Both the position numbers and the translations under genes were made by a program. A stretch of 64,000 nt of DNA from Prochlorococcus sp. MIT 0701 (GTDB lineage Bacteria; Cyanobacteriota; Cyanobacteriia; PCC-6307; Cyanobiaceae): NCBI RefSeq assembly GCF_000760295.1, contig NZ_JNBA01000027.1, forward strand, positions 1 through 64,000, read 5' to 3'. The notes beneath the pieces are model-generated. The model ran no database searches. It was not told the origin of the DNA and saw nothing but the letters and a program-made list of their open reading frames with translations. Positions 53,988 to 64,000 of the stretch are shown one piece after another (the stretch's first letter is position 1; each line of letters starts with the position of its first letter).

Positions 53988-55420
53988 TGGTGGAATCTTT
54001 TAGGAGTGGCAGTGTTGCTGATTAGCTTTCGCACATCGGTGACCCGACCGGTAATGGCAGCAGCAGCCACCATTGCGGGACTCATCAACAAGGTTCGGCC
54101 TCGGGACGAACCCTGACGCCCTTTGAAATTCCTGTTACTGGAACTTGCACTGATCTGACGCCCCTCTAGACGATCAGGATTCATCGCCAGACACATGGAA
54201 CAGCCTGGTTCACGCCACTCAAATCCAGCCTTCCGAAAAACACCATCGAGCCCCTCTGCTTCAGCGGCCCTGGCAACTTGTTCCGACCCTGGCACCACAA
54301 AGGCCTTAATCCCTTGTGCTACATGGCGGCCCTTGGCAATAGCGGCAGCAGCCTTTAAATCACTGAGGCGACCATTGGTGCAACTGCCAATAAAACAAAC
54401 ATCAACTGGAACCCCTTCAATAGCCATTCCCGGCTCCAAGTCCATATAGCGACAAGCTTCCTCGGCGATTGGACGTTCACTTGGCTCAAGCGAATCAGCG
54501 GTCGGCACCGATTCGTCTACAGCAATGCCCTGACCAGGAGTGATGCCCCAGGTCACCATGGGAGCAACACTGGCCGCATCAAAACGCACCTCATCATCAA
54601 AGACAGCATTGGGATCACTGGCCAAGCTGCTCCACCAGGCCAATGCCCGATGCCAGGCCTCCCCAATAGGTGCATAAAACCGTCCTTGCAAATAGGCAAA
54701 AGTAATGCCATCAGGATTGACATATCCGCAGCGGGCACCTCCCTCAATCGCCATATTGCAGAGGGTCATACGTTCTTCCATGGAGAGCAAATCAATGGCC
54801 GGTCCGGCGAACTCATAGGCATAACCCACGCCAGCTTTGACCCCAAGGCTTCGGATCACATGAAGGATCAAATCCTTGGCATGAACACCGGAACCAAGCT
54901 GACCGTCCACCCAGATCCGGCGCACCTTGAGCTTGTTCATGGCAAGACTCTGACTGGCAAGCACATCCCGCACCTGGCTGGTCCCGATGCCGAACGCAAT
55001 GGCGCCAAACGCCCCATGGGTGGACGTGTGTGAGTCACCACAAGCCACAGTCATGCCCGGCTGGGTCAGCCCCAACTCGGGAGCTATCACATGCACAATG
55101 CCCTGACGGCCACTGCCAAGGCCACAAAGAACAATCCCGTAATTGGCACAGTTTCGCTCCAAGGTGCTGAGCATCTCCTCAGCCAATGGGTCAGCAAACG
55201 GACGCGTCTGACTAATCGTCGGCACGATGTGATCGACAGTCGCCACGGTGCGCTCAGGGCACCGCACCGGCAAACCCTTGTCATGCAAAGCAGCGAACGC
55301 CTGCGGGCTGGTGACCTCATGGATCAAATGCAAACCCACAAATAACTGAGTGGATCCACCAGGCAGGTCAGCCACCCGATGTAGATCCCACACCTTGTCG
55401 TAGAGGGTGCCGGAGCTCAA
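53984..55420 (-). CDS. leuC: 3-isopropylmalate dehydratase large subunit
   Basis: A 478-residue aconitase-family protein binding a [4Fe-4S] cluster. Visible features are [61 protein letters not shown] with the first cluster cysteine, and [13 protein letters not shown] with the CxxC pair. The start is TTG at 55420. Operon with leuD. Confidence 0.96.
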   Translation of the reverse strand: MSSGTLYDKVWDLHRVADLPGGSTQLFVGLHLIHEVTSPQAFAALHDKGLPVRCPERTVATVDHIVPTISQTRPFADPLAEEMLSTLERNCANYGIVLCGLGSGRQGIVHVIAPELGLTQPGMTVACGDSHTSTHGAFGAIAFGIGTSQVRDVLASQSLAMNKLKVRRIWVDGQLGSGVHAKDLILHVIRSLGVKAGVGYAYEFAGPAIDLLSMEERMTLCNMAIEGGARCGYVNPDGITFAYLQGRFYAPIGEAWHRALAWWSSLASDPNAVFDDEVRFDAASVAPMVTWGITPGQGIAVDESVPTADSLEPSERPIAEEACRYMDLEPGMAIEGVPVDVCFIGSCTNGRLSDLKAAAAIAKGRHVAQGIKAFVVPGSEQVARAAEAEGLDGVFRKAGFEWREPGCSMCLAMNPDRLEGRQISASSSNRNFKGRQGSSRGRTLLMSPAMVAAAAITGRVTDVRKLISNTATPKRFHQ

Positions 55421-55445
55421 GGTTCAGAGGCAGTAGCCGAAAACC

Positions 55446-56717
55446 TTAGCTCCCATCCAGCAGGAACCTGCGCAGCCGATCGAGACTGCGAACCACACTC
55501 AACTCCTGAATTGCCAACCTTCCACGACGGACACCGAACTGAACCGGGCTTGCCTCACAGCCATGCGGACCAGCCACTGCGATATGGACTAACCCCACAG
55601 GCTTGGCCTGCGTACCACCGCCGGGCCCTGCCACACCGCTCACCGCAATGGACCAATCTGCCCCGAGCCGTTGACGCGCGCCTTCAGCCATAGCCCGCAC
55701 CACAGGATCGGAAACTGCACCGTGCTGATGCAAAAGGTCTGTGGATATACCCAGTAGGGCTTGCTTCATGGCATTGCTGTAAGCAATTACCCCGCCAAGA
55801 AAAACCTCAGAAGCTCTCGGAACAGCAGCCAAAGCGGCACCAACTCCACCACCTGTACAGGACTCTGCTACTACAACCGTCTCACCACGTTGACGCAATA
55901 AATCCAGCACAACCGAAGCCAAACTCTCATCATCCGAGCCGTAACAGAACAAGCCGGTGCGATGACGTAGCTCTGCATCCACTGGATCCAATAGCTGCCT
56001 CGCATGCTCGCCCGTTGCCCCCCGGGCCGTGATCCGTAGCTTCACCTCTCCCAGTCCGGCATAAGGGGCCACTGTTGGATTGCCCTGCTCAAGCAAATCA
56101 GCCACCTCTTCAGCCAGCGTGGATTCAGCAATGCCTGTAAACCGCAACAGCCGGCTCACAAAGATGTCAGCCACTCCTCCGTGCTGACGCAGCCATGGCA
56201 CGGCTGTCTGGGACCACATCTGCTTCATTTCAGAAGGCACACCCGGAAAGGTGAGCACAGTGAACCCCGGCCGAGGACACCAGATCATCCCCGGCGCAGT
56301 GCCGGAGGGATTTGGAAGGATTTCAGCTCCACGAGGAAACAACGCCTGTTTGCGATTGCTGATTGCAGAAATGCTGCCGCCAGCAGTGAGCTTGGCCTGA
56401 ATCTCGAGCCAAAGTTCTGGACGTTCCTCAAGCGGCGTATCAAAAGCAGCCGCCAAAGTTTCAGTAGTCAGATCATCAGGCGTTGGTCCTAGACCACCAG
56501 TGGTGATCAGAATCCGACTGCGATCAACAGCCTCCAGAACTGACTCTTTGAGACGTTCAACGTTGTCTCCTACAACAGTTTGCCGGTAATGAGGGAGCCC
56601 CAGAGCAGCCAGCTCCTCCGCTAACCAACGAGCATTGCTATTGAGGATGTTGCCAAGCAACAGCTCAGTACCAATGCAAAGGATCTCAACACCATGCCTA
56701 GCCGAAGCTTCAGCCAT
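55446..56717 (-). CDS. cinA: CinA family protein (MoaB-like plus nicotinamide-nucleotide amidase-like)
   Basis: A 423-residue protein from the ATG at 56717, 8 bp inside the upstream transferase gene. The N-terminal molybdopterin-binding-like domain has [27 protein letters not shown] and [14 protein letters not shown]. The C-terminal amidase-like domain has [26 protein letters not shown] and [10 protein letters not shown]-like [16 protein letters not shown]. Members with both domains hydrolyse NMN or ADP-ribose in pyridine-nucleotide repair; in some bacteria they are competence-linked. Confidence 0.92.
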   Translation of the reverse strand: MAEASARHGVEILCIGTELLLGNILNSNARWLAEELAALGLPHYRQTVVGDNVERLKESVLEAVDRSRILITTGGLGPTPDDLTTETLAAAFDTPLEERPELWLEIQAKLTAGGSISAISNRKQALFPRGAEILPNPSGTAPGMIWCPRPGFTVLTFPGVPSEMKQMWSQTAVPWLRQHGGVADIFVSRLLRFTGIAESTLAEEVADLLEQGNPTVAPYAGLGEVKLRITARGATGEHARQLLDPVDAELRHRTGLFCYGSDDESLASVVLDLLRQRGETVVVAESCTGGGVGAALAAVPRASEVFLGGVIAYSNAMKQALLGISTDLLHQHGAVSDPVVRAMAEGARQRLGADWSIAVSGVAGPGGGTQAKPVGLVHIAVAGPHGCEASPVQFGVRRGRLAIQELSVVRSLDRLRRFLLDGS

Positions 56718-57855
56718 GACCATCCCGATAGGCACGTGGATCACTAGGAGCTGCAAGGGGGCTAGAAGGGTCTACGAAGGCACCTGCAGCACTACGTTGA
56801 CGACGGCTGATCACGACCGTCGCCACGAGAATGGCTGTCGCTAAAGCCAACCACAAAAAACGCATTTCAGCATTGGCCACCACGAGAGCCAATGCTGCTA
56901 GCCATTGCGTAAACACGTAGATCAACAACACCGTTCGGCGATGACTGAAACCGGCGCGCAGCAGACGGTGATGAAGATGGCGCCGATCAGGATAAAAGGG
57001 AGAACGGCCCTCCCGTAAACGCCCCATAATCACTGCCGACATATCAGCCAAAGGCAGAGACAAAATCAACAGTGGCAGCAACAGACTGACGGTGGTGAGT
57101 CCCTTGGCTGGTCCCACGATGCTGATTGCTGCCAAGGTAAAGCCAAGGAAATATGAGCCGCCATCACCCATAAAAATGCGCGCTGGATTGAAGTTATGAC
57201 GCAGAAAACCAAGACAACAGCCCGCCAAAGCAGCTGCAAGAAAACCTGCAGCCACTTGATGAAGTGAAAAACTGACTGACACAAGACCAACAGCGGCAAT
57301 ACCAGCCACTCCTGCCGCAAGACCATCAAGACCATCTAGCCAATTGATGGCATTGGTAATACCCACAAGCCACACCAGCGTGGCAGCAAGGCTAAGCAAA
57401 TCCGGCAAGGCAATTAAAGAAGAGCCTTCCCCCAACCAGGGCAACTCAATCGTTCCGATGCGTACCCCCTGAGTCCACATTGCAAACGCAACGGCCACCT
57501 GTCCTGCCAAACGCGGCCAAGGAGACAAAACAAACAAATCATCTGCCAGGCCAATCACAAAAAAGCAAAGAGCCCCCGCCAGCGTGGACCAGATCAGCTG
57601 ATCCTTCGCAGGCGCAAGTAAACCAAACCCCCCCAGCCCCCATGTCACTGCCAGAGCCAAACCAAATCCCAGCACCATGGCGATGCCACCAAGACGCACC
57701 ATCGGAGTGCTGTGCTGCTTGCGGGAATCAGGCTGATCAGTGAGCCCGAGGTGAAGGCCTAGGGCCCGCACGAGTGGGACAACCAACGTGGTAAGTACAG
57801 CAGCCATCACGAAGCTCGCCGTAGCAAAAGCAAAGGGGCTGCTCGCGAGAGTCAA
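56710..57855 (-). CDS. Undecaprenyl-phosphate sugar-1-phosphate transferase (WecA/TagO family)
   Basis: A 381-residue polytopic enzyme with about eleven helices, starting at TTG 57855. Family residues are [30 protein letters not shown] (metal-binding DD), [16 protein letters not shown], and [13 protein letters not shown], followed by the nucleotide-sugar loop [19 protein letters not shown]. It starts O-antigen or capsule synthesis by linking GlcNAc-P or similar to undecaprenyl phosphate. Overlaps cinA by 8 bp. Confidence 0.9.
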   Translation of the reverse strand: MTLASSPFAFATASFVMAAVLTTLVVPLVRALGLHLGLTDQPDSRKQHSTPMVRLGGIAMVLGFGLALAVTWGLGGFGLLAPAKDQLIWSTLAGALCFFVIGLADDLFVLSPWPRLAGQVAVAFAMWTQGVRIGTIELPWLGEGSSLIALPDLLSLAATLVWLVGITNAINWLDGLDGLAAGVAGIAAVGLVSVSFSLHQVAAGFLAAALAGCCLGFLRHNFNPARIFMGDGGSYFLGFTLAAISIVGPAKGLTTVSLLLPLLILSLPLADMSAVIMGRLREGRSPFYPDRRHLHHRLLRAGFSHRRTVLLIYVFTQWLAALALVVANAEMRFLWLALATAILVATVVISRRQRSAAGAFVDPSSPLAAPSDPRAYRDGHG

Positions 57856-57943
57856 GTTTGCTCCTGTAGCAAGCGACCTAAAGATGGGCCGATAGGATGA
57901 ATCCTAGGCAGAGCAAGCCTTTGATTCCAGAGCGAAGGGCCAG

Positions 57944-59233
57944 TCAAGCAAGCGCTGGCTGGAGGGCACCCCTGTAGAGAGGAAAACGGCCACAAAGTTG
58001 TCTCACCCGTTCCAAGCACTGCGCCTTGACCGATTCATCTTGCGGTTTAAGCAAACGATCTGCAATCACATCAGCAACCTCGCGGAATGCCTCCTCATCA
58101 AAGCCACGTGTTGTTAGGGCCGCCGTGCCCAACCGCAGACCACTGGTCACAAAAGGCGACTCAGGGTCAAACGGCACTGTGTTCTTATTGGCGGTGATGT
58201 TCACGTCACTGACAAGCAAATCAGCAACCTTCCCGGTCATTCCAATGCTGCGCAGGTCCAGCAAGACAAGGTGATTATCTGTTCCTCCACTCACCACCGC
58301 AATCCCGCGCTCCTGAATGCGACCAGCAAGGACCTGAGCATTCGCCACCACCTGGCAGCTATAAGCCTGGAACTCTGGCTGAAGAGCTTCTCCTAAGGCC
58401 ACAGCCTTGGCTGCGATCACATGTTCCAAAGGGCCGCCCTGACTGCCAGGAAACACTGCCTTGTCAAACTTACGGCCAAAGTCCGCATCACGACAAAGGA
58501 TTAAGCCGCCTCTGGGGCCGCGCAATGTCTTGTGGGTGGTCGTAGTCACCACATCACAGTGGGCCATAGGACTCGGATGGACCCCAGCCGCAACAAGGCC
58601 GGCAATGTGTGCCATGTCCGCCAACAAGTAAGCGCCCACCTCATCAGCGATGCTGCGGAAAGCAGCAAAATCGATCGTGCGGGGATAGGCCGAGTAGCCA
58701 CAGATGATCAGTTGGGGACGCTCTTTCAGGGCCAGCTGACGAACAGCCTCCATGTCGAGCTGCTGACTATCACGCTCCACGCCGTAATGAACGACCTTGA
58801 ACCACTTGCCGCTGACATTGACAGGAGAACCATGAGTGAGATGTCCCCCATGGGATAGATCCATCCCCATGATGGTGTCACCGGGCTGCAACAACGCCAG
58901 GAAGACGGCGAAGTTGGCCTGCGCGCCACTATGAGGTTGCACGTTGGCCCAGGCCGCACCAAAGAGCCGCCGAGCACGCTCGATCGCCAACTCCTCAATC
59001 GCATCGACATGCTCACAACCGCCGTAATAGCGCTTATGGGGAAGACCTTCGGCGTACTTGTTGGTGAGCACAGAACCCTGAGCCTGCATCACAGCTTGAG
59101 AAGTGAAGTTCTCACTGGCTATCAGCTCTAGATGGGTCTCCTGACGTTGCCTCTCCTGATCGATCAAGCCTGCAATCGCCGGGTCGGAATCTGTCAGGGC
59201 AGCATTAATAGAAGCCAAGAAGCGATCCGTCAT
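57944..59233 (-). CDS. glyA: Serine hydroxymethyltransferase
   Basis: A 429-residue PLP enzyme interconverting serine and glycine with tetrahydrofolate. Complete motifs: [55 protein letters not shown], the PLP lysine in [17 protein letters not shown], and [16 protein letters not shown]. In picocyanobacteria it serves photorespiratory glycine handling and one-carbon supply. Confidence 0.97.
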   Translation of the reverse strand: MTDRFLASINAALTDSDPAIAGLIDQERQRQETHLELIASENFTSQAVMQAQGSVLTNKYAEGLPHKRYYGGCEHVDAIEELAIERARRLFGAAWANVQPHSGAQANFAVFLALLQPGDTIMGMDLSHGGHLTHGSPVNVSGKWFKVVHYGVERDSQQLDMEAVRQLALKERPQLIICGYSAYPRTIDFAAFRSIADEVGAYLLADMAHIAGLVAAGVHPSPMAHCDVVTTTTHKTLRGPRGGLILCRDADFGRKFDKAVFPGSQGGPLEHVIAAKAVALGEALQPEFQAYSCQVVANAQVLAGRIQERGIAVVSGGTDNHLVLLDLRSIGMTGKVADLLVSDVNITANKNTVPFDPESPFVTSGLRLGTAALTTRGFDEEAFREVADVIADRLLKPQDESVKAQCLERVRQLCGRFPLYRGALQPALA

Positions 59234-59327
59234 TTACAGAATCCAACAGTTTTCGGATCGTAGGCAATGGTTCTTCACGTCTTAAAAACAGCCCTTAGCC
59301 CTGAGACCGCCGGCGGAACCAACTGCC

Positions 59328-59354
59328 AAAAAAAAACTGCCCGAAGGGCAGTTA
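59328..59354 (-). terminator. Rho-independent terminator of tRNA-Arg
   Basis: AACTGCCC/GGGCAGTT forms an 8-bp stem with a CGAA loop, and nine A on the plus strand give a U-run on the minus strand. It lies 7 bp past the tRNA 3' end. Confidence 0.88.
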
Positions 59355-59360
59355 ATCAGC

Positions 59361-59433
59361 GCGCCTGGAGAGATTCGAACTCCCGACCCTCTGATCCGTA
59401 GTCAGATGCTCTAATCCGCTGAGCTACAGGCGC
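59361..59433 (-). tRNA. tRNA-Arg (anticodon ACG)
   Basis: A 73-nt cloverleaf on the minus strand: acceptor GCGCCTG/CAGGCGC, D arm GCTCAGCGGATTAGAGC, anticodon stem TCTGA/TCAGA with loop CTACGGA (ACG, expected to be edited to ICG), T arm GGGAGTTCGAATCTCTC. Discriminator G; CCA not encoded. Confidence 0.94.
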
Positions 59434-59525
59434 TTAGAAGGAAACATCAGACTGCATCATGGGGGCCTTCGTCAACCGAATCACATCCAAGCGCCACAAT
59501 CGAGAGATCTACAAGGACACTGCTC

Positions 59526-59780
59526 ATGCCAATTCGCTGGTACGGCAACGCCGACACAACCGACCCGACCTATCAACATTTCGCTCGAATCGTCAACTTC
59601 ACCCTGCATGCCATGGCCTTTGCGGCTTTCAACAGTGGCCTTTGGTTCATTCAACAAATCCGCCACCCATGGCCACACTTGGATTGGTTCAGCGAAATCT
59701 GGCTGGCTGGACTCTTCCTCCACCTTGCATTTGTCTTAGTCAAAAGACCCAAGGCCAAGACCACCGGAGAGCAAGCCTGA
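59526..59780 (+). CDS. Small two-helix membrane protein
   Basis: An 84-residue protein: a polar start (MPIRWYGNADTTDPTYQHFA), a first helix (NFTLHAMAFAAFNSGLWFI), HPWPHLDWF and a second helix (IWLAGLFLHLAFVLV) ending with a basic KRPKAKTTG tail. The layout recalls the bacterial 2TM-domain proteins. Function unknown. Followed 42 bp later by the DUF3181 gene. Confidence 0.6.
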   Translation: MPIRWYGNADTTDPTYQHFARIVNFTLHAMAFAAFNSGLWFIQQIRHPWPHLDWFSEIWLAGLFLHLAFVLVKRPKAKTTGEQA

Positions 59781-59822
59781 TCCCAACATCAAACCAGCAT
59801 CCACCTAGCGAGACCATCCCTT

Positions 59823-60113
59823 ATGACAATCGATCCAGCGGATTTAAAAGAGCTACAAATCTCCCTTGCCGATCGCATCTACCTTCAGATCGCCAGCTGG
59901 CATCTTTATCTGGGCGATGCGGGGCTTGCAGAAAACCTTGCCATCGAATGCAGCGTCAGACTCAATGAGGGTGCCAATGTGGCAGCCCGCCAAGCCCTGG
60001 AATCAGTGCAAGTGCCCCTGGGTGGAGGAAGCACCCGCCTACCACTGGCGCGCCTAATCCCAGCCTCTCAACTTCGTGACCTTGAGGAGATTCTGGAGCC
60101 CTACTGCCGATAA
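59823..60113 (+). CDS. DUF3181 family protein
   Basis: A 96-residue acidic helical protein (LKELQISLADRIYLQIASWH, LGDAGLAENLAIECSVRLNE, QALESVQVPLGGGSTRLPL) fitting the cyanobacterial DUF3181 family of unknown function. Same strand and close to two other short conserved genes, suggesting a small operon. Confidence 0.8.
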   Translation: MTIDPADLKELQISLADRIYLQIASWHLYLGDAGLAENLAIECSVRLNEGANVAARQALESVQVPLGGGSTRLPLARLIPASQLRDLEEILEPYCR

Positions 60114-60138
60114 GGTTGCTGCCATCCATGGAGGGCCA

Positions 60139-60402
60139 GTGCTGATCATCGAGGTCACCAACGCCCGCGAAGTGATGCGTCAACGCATCGGACCACTAGG
60201 GGAGCGACTCATCGGCAAAGTTGTGGATGCTGAAGACCAGGTAGAGAAAGCCCTGATTCAAGAGCTCGAAAACGCCTTCCAGGAATTCGGGATCGAAGCA
60301 CGCATCGTTTCGGTACATGGACCCCAGCTGGTGGGCCGAGACCATCTGGAACTACCGATTCAAGTCCGTGAGGATCGCGAAGTTCGCCTCAGCGAGGACT
60401 AA
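60139..60402 (+). CDS. Conserved-looking small protein
   Basis: An 88-residue protein from GTG 60139 (VLIIEVTNAREVMRQRIGPL), continuing GERLIGKVVDAEDQVEKAL, ELENAFQEFGIEARIVSVHG and LELPIQVREDREVRL. The open frame extends upstream to 60076, but that part overlaps the DUF3181 gene and looks unrelated. Alternating beta and helix suggest a small alpha/beta fold. No family recognised. Converges on murJ with a 14-bp overlap. Confidence 0.65.
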   Translation: MLIIEVTNAREVMRQRIGPLGERLIGKVVDAEDQVEKALIQELENAFQEFGIEARIVSVHGPQLVGRDHLELPIQVREDREVRLSED

Positions 60403-61996
60403 CTCTGTAACGCAGCTCCCTCGCTAGCTCACGCACCTCAGCGACACCAAGAGAGATGCTGATTAGAGCGAATAAAACAAGGCCGGTGACCACTGACAGA
60501 CACACCTCAATCAAAAGACCCAGCAGGTCCTGAGGCCATTCCACCAAGGTCGCCAGAGCCCAAGCCGCAAACCCTGCCGCCAGACCAGCCCAAAGCACCT
60601 TGATGCCATCAAAAGCCCACCGTTGCAAAGGCAAGCCCCCTAGCCGAGAATGCAAACCCACCAATAGAGCTGCGCAGGTCAGCAGATTGATTGCAACCGT
60701 CGCCAGCACCAAACCGGTAGCCCCGAAATTGAATGGCAACTGAGGGCCCCAAGGGGTTGGGCCACCAACCAACAACCAATCAAACAACACATTCAAGCCA
60801 ATCCCTGCCGTAGAAAGTCGGAAGGGGGTAGTGCCATCACCTAGGGCATAAAACACACGCACCAGCAGATCACGAGCCAGATAGGCAGGCATGCCCACGC
60901 CATAGGCCATCAGCAATCCACTAACCAAGCTGGCCGCCTGGGCATCAAAGGCCCCTCGCTCGTACACCAAAGCAACGATTGGGGTCCCCAGAGCTACGAA
61001 CATTGCCCCCAGAGGAACCATGCTGGCCGTAGACAACATCAACCCCTGACGGATGCGAGCGACTAGTGCAGGCCGATCTTCCGGGGCAGTGAGCCTGGCA
61101 AATGTTGGCAGCAGTGGCACCAGCAATGCATTGGAGATCAGCCCCAAAGGCGTCTGCACCAAAAGATTGGCGTAGCCCAGACCAGCTGCCGCACCCAAAA
61201 TGCCGGAAGCAAAAAACAGATCTGTAAAGACATTGATCTGCAACATGCCTGAAGAAAGGGTGGCCGGACCCATGACCTGCCATACCTCCCGCACACCTGG
61301 ATGATGCCAGTCCCAAACCAACTGCATCTTGGTCAAGCCTTGCCTGATCAACGCCGGCAGCTGAATCAGCCACTGCAACAGGGCTCCCACCAAGGTGGCT
61401 AGTGCCAAAACAATGCCACCCCTGAGGGCGAACTGCATGGAGCCGATGTCCGTCCCGACCTGCCACCACAAAACTCCGACACCAACCACCAAAGCAAGAC
61501 TGGACATGATTGGTGAAACCGCCGGAATCCAGAACTCATCAACAGCATTAAGGGAGCCGAAGCCCAGGCCGATCAAACCCGCCAACAAAGCCATTGGTGC
61601 CATCACCTGAAGCTGAACCACCGCAATCCGATGCAGCTCAGGGCTCAGACCTGGGCCCAACAGAGTGATCAACGGATTGGCTGCCAGCACTAATAGAGCC
61701 GTCAACAACAACAAAGCAGCACTAACCATGGTGTTGAGCGCCGCCAACACATGAGCGCTCTCATGCCGCGGCCGTCTGCTGAGGACACTGACCATGGCGC
61801 TGTGGAAAGGACCGTTGATCCCACCCAGGAGAATCAACAGAAACCCCGGCAAGACATAGGCGTAGTTGTAAGCGTCATAAGCCGCTCCCACACCGAAAGC
61901 AGCAGCGATCACAAGCTGACGAACCAGCCCACCCACCTTGCTAAGCAAGGTGCCGACTGTGACAACCAGAGCAATACGCTTTAAGGATCTCCCCAT
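60389..61996 (-). CDS. murJ: Lipid II flippase MurJ (MviN)
   Basis: A 535-residue protein with about fourteen membrane helices. N-terminal SLKRIALVVTVGTLLSKVGG LVRQ region, AYDAYNYAYVLPGFLLILLGG, then QVMAPMALLAGLIGLGFGSLNA and GTPIVALVYERGAFDAQA match the MATE-like MOP flippase MurJ, which exports lipid II for peptidoglycan. Arginines within the cavity helices (LVRQ, RGAF) agree with lipid II binding. It starts divergently from sfsA with a short gap. Confidence 0.94.
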   Translation of the reverse strand: MGRSLKRIALVVTVGTLLSKVGGLVRQLVIAAAFGVGAAYDAYNYAYVLPGFLLILLGGINGPFHSAMVSVLSRRPRHESAHVLAALNTMVSAALLLLTALLVLAANPLITLLGPGLSPELHRIAVVQLQVMAPMALLAGLIGLGFGSLNAVDEFWIPAVSPIMSSLALVVGVGVLWWQVGTDIGSMQFALRGGIVLALATLVGALLQWLIQLPALIRQGLTKMQLVWDWHHPGVREVWQVMGPATLSSGMLQINVFTDLFFASGILGAAAGLGYANLLVQTPLGLISNALLVPLLPTFARLTAPEDRPALVARIRQGLMLSTASMVPLGAMFVALGTPIVALVYERGAFDAQAASLVSGLLMAYGVGMPAYLARDLLVRVFYALGDGTTPFRLSTAGIGLNVLFDWLLVGGPTPWGPQLPFNFGATGLVLATVAINLLTCAALLVGLHSRLGGLPLQRWAFDGIKVLWAGLAAGFAAWALATLVEWPQDLLGLLIEVCLSVVTGLVLFALISISLGVAEVRELARELRYRVSPR

Positions 61997-62055
61997 CCTT
62001 GGGCCTCAGACCATCTGATCATTTAGCAGCATTCTCAAGCCCTGCAAGCATCCCC

Positions 62056-62835
62056 ATGACCGAGGCAATCCCGGAAGGATCGTTAGGGAGTCCACTGCTC
62101 ACATTCCCACCACTCGAGGAAGGAGTATTGGTCAAGCGCTACAAGCGCTTCCTTGCCGATGTGGAGCTCATCAGCGGCGAAATCGTGACAGCCCACTGCG
62201 CCAACACGGGCCCAATGACTGGTGTTCTTCATCCTGGAGGCAGAGTGCGACTACGCCATGCGCCTTCTCCCAAGCGCAAGTTGGCCTGGACATGGGAGCA
62301 AGCGGAGGCACCAAGCACCCAGGGCGGCCTCTGCTGGGTGGGTATCAACACAGCCTTGGCCAATAGCCTGATCAGAGCCGCGATTGAAGCCGGACACCTC
62401 AAGCAAGTCCTCGGTCCGATCGCAGCAATCCGTCCGGAAGTGACTTATGGAAGCAACCGCCGCAGCCGCATTGACCTGCTTTTAACCCCTGATACCAATT
62501 GCTCGGACACCAGACCCATTTACTTAGAGGTCAAGAACACCACCTGGACCGAACACTCCTTAGCCCTCTTTCCCGACACGGTGACAGAACGAGGGCAAAA
62601 ACATCTCAAAGAGCTAATCGGTGTACTGCCAGAGTCCAGAGCAGTCTTGGTGCCCTGCCTCAGCCGCCACGATGTCAAAGCTTTCGCCCCAGGGGATAGC
62701 GCAGACCCCCACTATGGAAAGCTCTTTCGCCAGGCTCTGGCAGCTGGCGTGGAAGTAATTCCTTGTTGCTTCGGATTTCACCGCGACCAGATCACCTGGC
62801 AAGGCCTTAGGCCTACCAAGACGACACAGAGTTGA
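62056..62835 (+). CDS. sfsA: SfsA family sugar fermentation stimulation protein homologue
   Basis: A 259-residue protein from the ATG at 62056. It has the N-terminal OB-like part (GVLVKRYKRFLADVELISGE, AHCANTGPMTGVLHPG) and the C-terminal nuclease-like part (RIDLLLTPD, PIYLEVKNTTW with Glu/Lys, FPDTVTERGQKHLKEL). SfsA proteins bind DNA or RNA and have a PD-(D/E)XK-like site; the physiological role in cyanobacteria is unknown. Confidence 0.93.
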   Translation: MTEAIPEGSLGSPLLTFPPLEEGVLVKRYKRFLADVELISGEIVTAHCANTGPMTGVLHPGGRVRLRHAPSPKRKLAWTWEQAEAPSTQGGLCWVGINTALANSLIRAAIEAGHLKQVLGPIAAIRPEVTYGSNRRSRIDLLLTPDTNCSDTRPIYLEVKNTTWTEHSLALFPDTVTERGQKHLKELIGVLPESRAVLVPCLSRHDVKAFAPGDSADPHYGKLFRQALAAGVEVIPCCFGFHRDQITWQGLRPTKTTQS

Positions 62836-62857
62836 CACAGCAAAAAGAGCTCCAGAT

Positions 62858-62933
62858 GTAACAAAAAGAACTTTCACCCCGGCAAATAGACCTAAAAGCG
62901 TCCACTAATCCCATATTTCGTATCAACCTGAAC
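62858..62933 (+). promoter_or_regulatory. Two candidate NtcA-like sites upstream of amt
   Basis: GTA-N8-AAC occurs at 62858-62871 and at 62920-62933; each has one mismatch from GTA-N8-TAC. No clear TA-N3-T minus-10 is found 22 bp after either, so these are tentative. Ammonium transporters are classic NtcA targets. Confidence 0.3.
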
Positions 62934-63016
62934 ATAAAAAAATCCCAAGTTGAGCAAGTTTCCCCTTTGAGCTATCACAAAGCTTTCCAGCTCGTTTTGC
63001 AGATCTGCTTCTTCCA

Positions 63017-64000
63017 ATGACAACTGCTCCGCTTCCGCCCTCCAGGCGGCGCACGGTACGCCTCCAGGAGGCCAGTCTCCTGGAGGGGCCAATGCTCCTC
63101 CTGCGCAGTATCCGTGGCTTCAGCTCCAATCGCTCACTGACGTGGCTGGCTTGCGTGCCCTTGGCTCTTTTCGGCCTAGGACTCTTCAACCTCTCGGCCC
63201 ATGCCGCCGAGATGCCAGAACTGAATGCTGCCTTCCTGGCCAACAATCTCTGGCTTCTGGTTGCAACGATTCTGGTGATCTTCATGAATGCCGGCTTCGC
63301 GATGGTCGAAGCAGGAATGTGTCGTCAAAAAAACGCGGTCAACATCCTCGCCAAAAACCTATTTGTCTTTGCCCTAGCGGTAACGGCTTACTGGTTCATC
63401 GGCTATTCGCTGATGTACGGCGATCCTGTTTCGGCAGGATGGCTCTATTTCAACGGCCTGTTCTTTGATCCTGCTGTAACCCCTGAACTGATCAGCGAAG
63501 GAGGTCTTGTCCCAAGCGTCGACTTCCTCTTCCAAGCAGCCTTTGCAGGCACCGCTGCCACCATCGTCTCAGGACTCGTTGCAGAGCGCGTCAAGTTCGG
63601 CGAGTTCGTGGTGTTCTCCCTAGTGCTAACTGGTTTCATTTACCCAATCGCCGGCAGCTGGGAATGGAACGGGGGCTGGCTCAACACTGCCTTTGGCGAA
63701 GGCGTTGAATTCATTGATTTCGCAGGCTCCTCGATCGTTCACTCCGTCGGTGCCTGGGCAGGTCTGGTAGGAGCAATGCTGCTCGGTCCCCGCATCGGCA
63801 AATTTGTCGGTGGCAAGGCCCAAGCGATTCCAGGACACAACATGTCCATCGCCACCCTTGGCGCCCTAATCCTCTGGATCGGCTGGTATGGCTTCAACCC
63901 CGGCTCCCAGCTCGCCATGGATCAATGGGTCCCCTACGTGGCTGTAACAACCACACTCGCGGCTGCAGGTGGCGCCATCGGCGCAACGATCATTTCCACC
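63017..64000 (+). CDS. amt: Ammonium transporter (Amt family), 3' end outside window
   Basis: From the ATG at 63017 about 328 codons are visible with no stop before the window ends. A cytoplasmic-looking lead (about 25 residues) precedes a signal-like segment ([21 protein letters not shown]). The Amt body follows: [66 protein letters not shown], and the conserved [10 protein letters not shown] and [17 protein letters not shown] with the twin-His region partner. An alternative ATG at 63092 would skip the first 25 residues. Cell-membrane ammonium uptake, expected to be NtcA-regulated. Confidence 0.93.
   Translation, partial: MTTAPLPPSRRRTVRLQEASLLEGPMLLLRSIRGFSSNRSLTWLACVPLALFGLGLFNLSAHAAEMPELNAAFLANNLWLLVATILVIFMNAGFAMVEAGMCRQKNAVNILAKNLFVFALAVTAYWFIGYSLMYGDPVSAGWLYFNGLFFDPAVTPELISEGGLVPSVDFLFQAAFAGTAATIVSGLVAERVKFGEFVVFSLVLTGFIYPIAGSWEWNGGWLNTAFGEGVEFIDFAGSSIVHSVGAWAGLVGAMLLGPRIGKFVGGKAQAIPGHNMSIATLGALILWIGWYGFNPGSQLAMDQWVPYVAVTTTLAAAGGAIGATIIST
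63061..63086 (+). promoter_or_regulatory. Perfect 10-bp inverted repeat around the amt start region
   Basis: CCTCCAGGAG and CTCCTGGAGG flank a 6-base loop (GCCAGT), ending 5 bp before the alternative ATG at 63092. If translation starts at 63092 the hairpin would cover the ribosome-binding site; if it starts at 63017 the hairpin is inside the coding region. Confidence 0.5.

Noticed and set aside
59459-59968. Plus-strand frame of 169 codons overlapping the 2TM and DUF3181 genes
   Set aside because: Arg/Pro/Ser-rich out-of-frame translation of two better-supported genes.
1-64000. CRISPR arrays, insertion sequences with terminal repeats, phage genes, rRNA operons
   Set aside because: I looked for regularly spaced repeats, transposase motifs and rRNA sequence and saw none; the repeats present are coding tandem repeats or locus duplications.

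Overview
The window looks like chromosome of a marine picocyanobacterium, most likely a low-light-adapted Prochlorococcus of the MIT9313/MIT9303 type or a close marine Synechococcus. The evidence is photosystem II genes (psbO, psbH, psbN, psbI), Ycf20, a type II NADH dehydrogenase, beta-carotene hydroxylase CrtR, the nitrogen regulator NtcA, many short cyanobacterium-only families, and two precursor peptides with the Nif11-type leader of the prochlorosin (ProcA) lanthipeptides. Assignments come from reading protein motifs by eye; no database search was run.

Layout. 1-11.7 kb is core genome: a truncated lysine/alanine-rich H1-like gene at the edge, then eda, ftsH, sat, psbO, coaBC, a tRNA-Ala, ycf20, ndh-2, pyrB and mpg. 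11.7-13.7 kb is a small accessory patch: two prochlorosin-type precursor genes, each divergent from an intact or truncated copy of the mpg 5' end, with a repeated C-terminal gene fragment between and after them. A DUF481 outer-membrane protein gene and a 0.6-kb non-coding stretch follow. 15.3-32.2 kb is core again: creatininase-like gene, gatC, crtR, tRNA-Leu, an exceptionally long ileS reading frame, DUF3177, FIST, trmB, ictB, a GlcNAc-kinase-like gene, glmM, slt and a thioredoxin.

32.2-39.4 kb is an AT-richer, decaying accessory island. It holds a 2OG-Fe(II) oxygenase pseudogene, a PqqD-like gene, and a tightly overlapping minus-strand trio: HPr-kinase-like protein, sulfotransferase, GNAT acetyltransferase. 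A rotted second copy of the sulfotransferase/GNAT pair and two remnants of a secreted beta-barrel-type gene lie nearby. Together these resemble a peptide or glycan tailoring cassette whose substrate is not evident.

39.4-64 kb is core: dcd, a P-loop-less CobO-like gene, rph, ntcA with a recognisable NtcA promoter, DUF3084, a YqgF-like nuclease, pth, tatA, psbH/psbN, a GH38 alpha-mannosidase, psbI, an LptD-like DUF3769 protein, leuD/leuC, cinA, a WecA/TagO-type transferase, glyA, tRNA-Arg, murJ, sfsA and the start of an ammonium transporter gene. Gene packing is tight, with many 1-20 bp stop/start overlaps that imply translational coupling.

Themes that link genes: photosystem II assembly and repair (psbO/H/N/I, ftsH, the thylakoid thioredoxin), nitrogen control (ntcA, amt), envelope and peptidoglycan metabolism (glmM, GlcNAc kinase, slt, murJ, WecA-like, LptD-like), and sulfate activation (sat) that could feed the island sulfotransferase.
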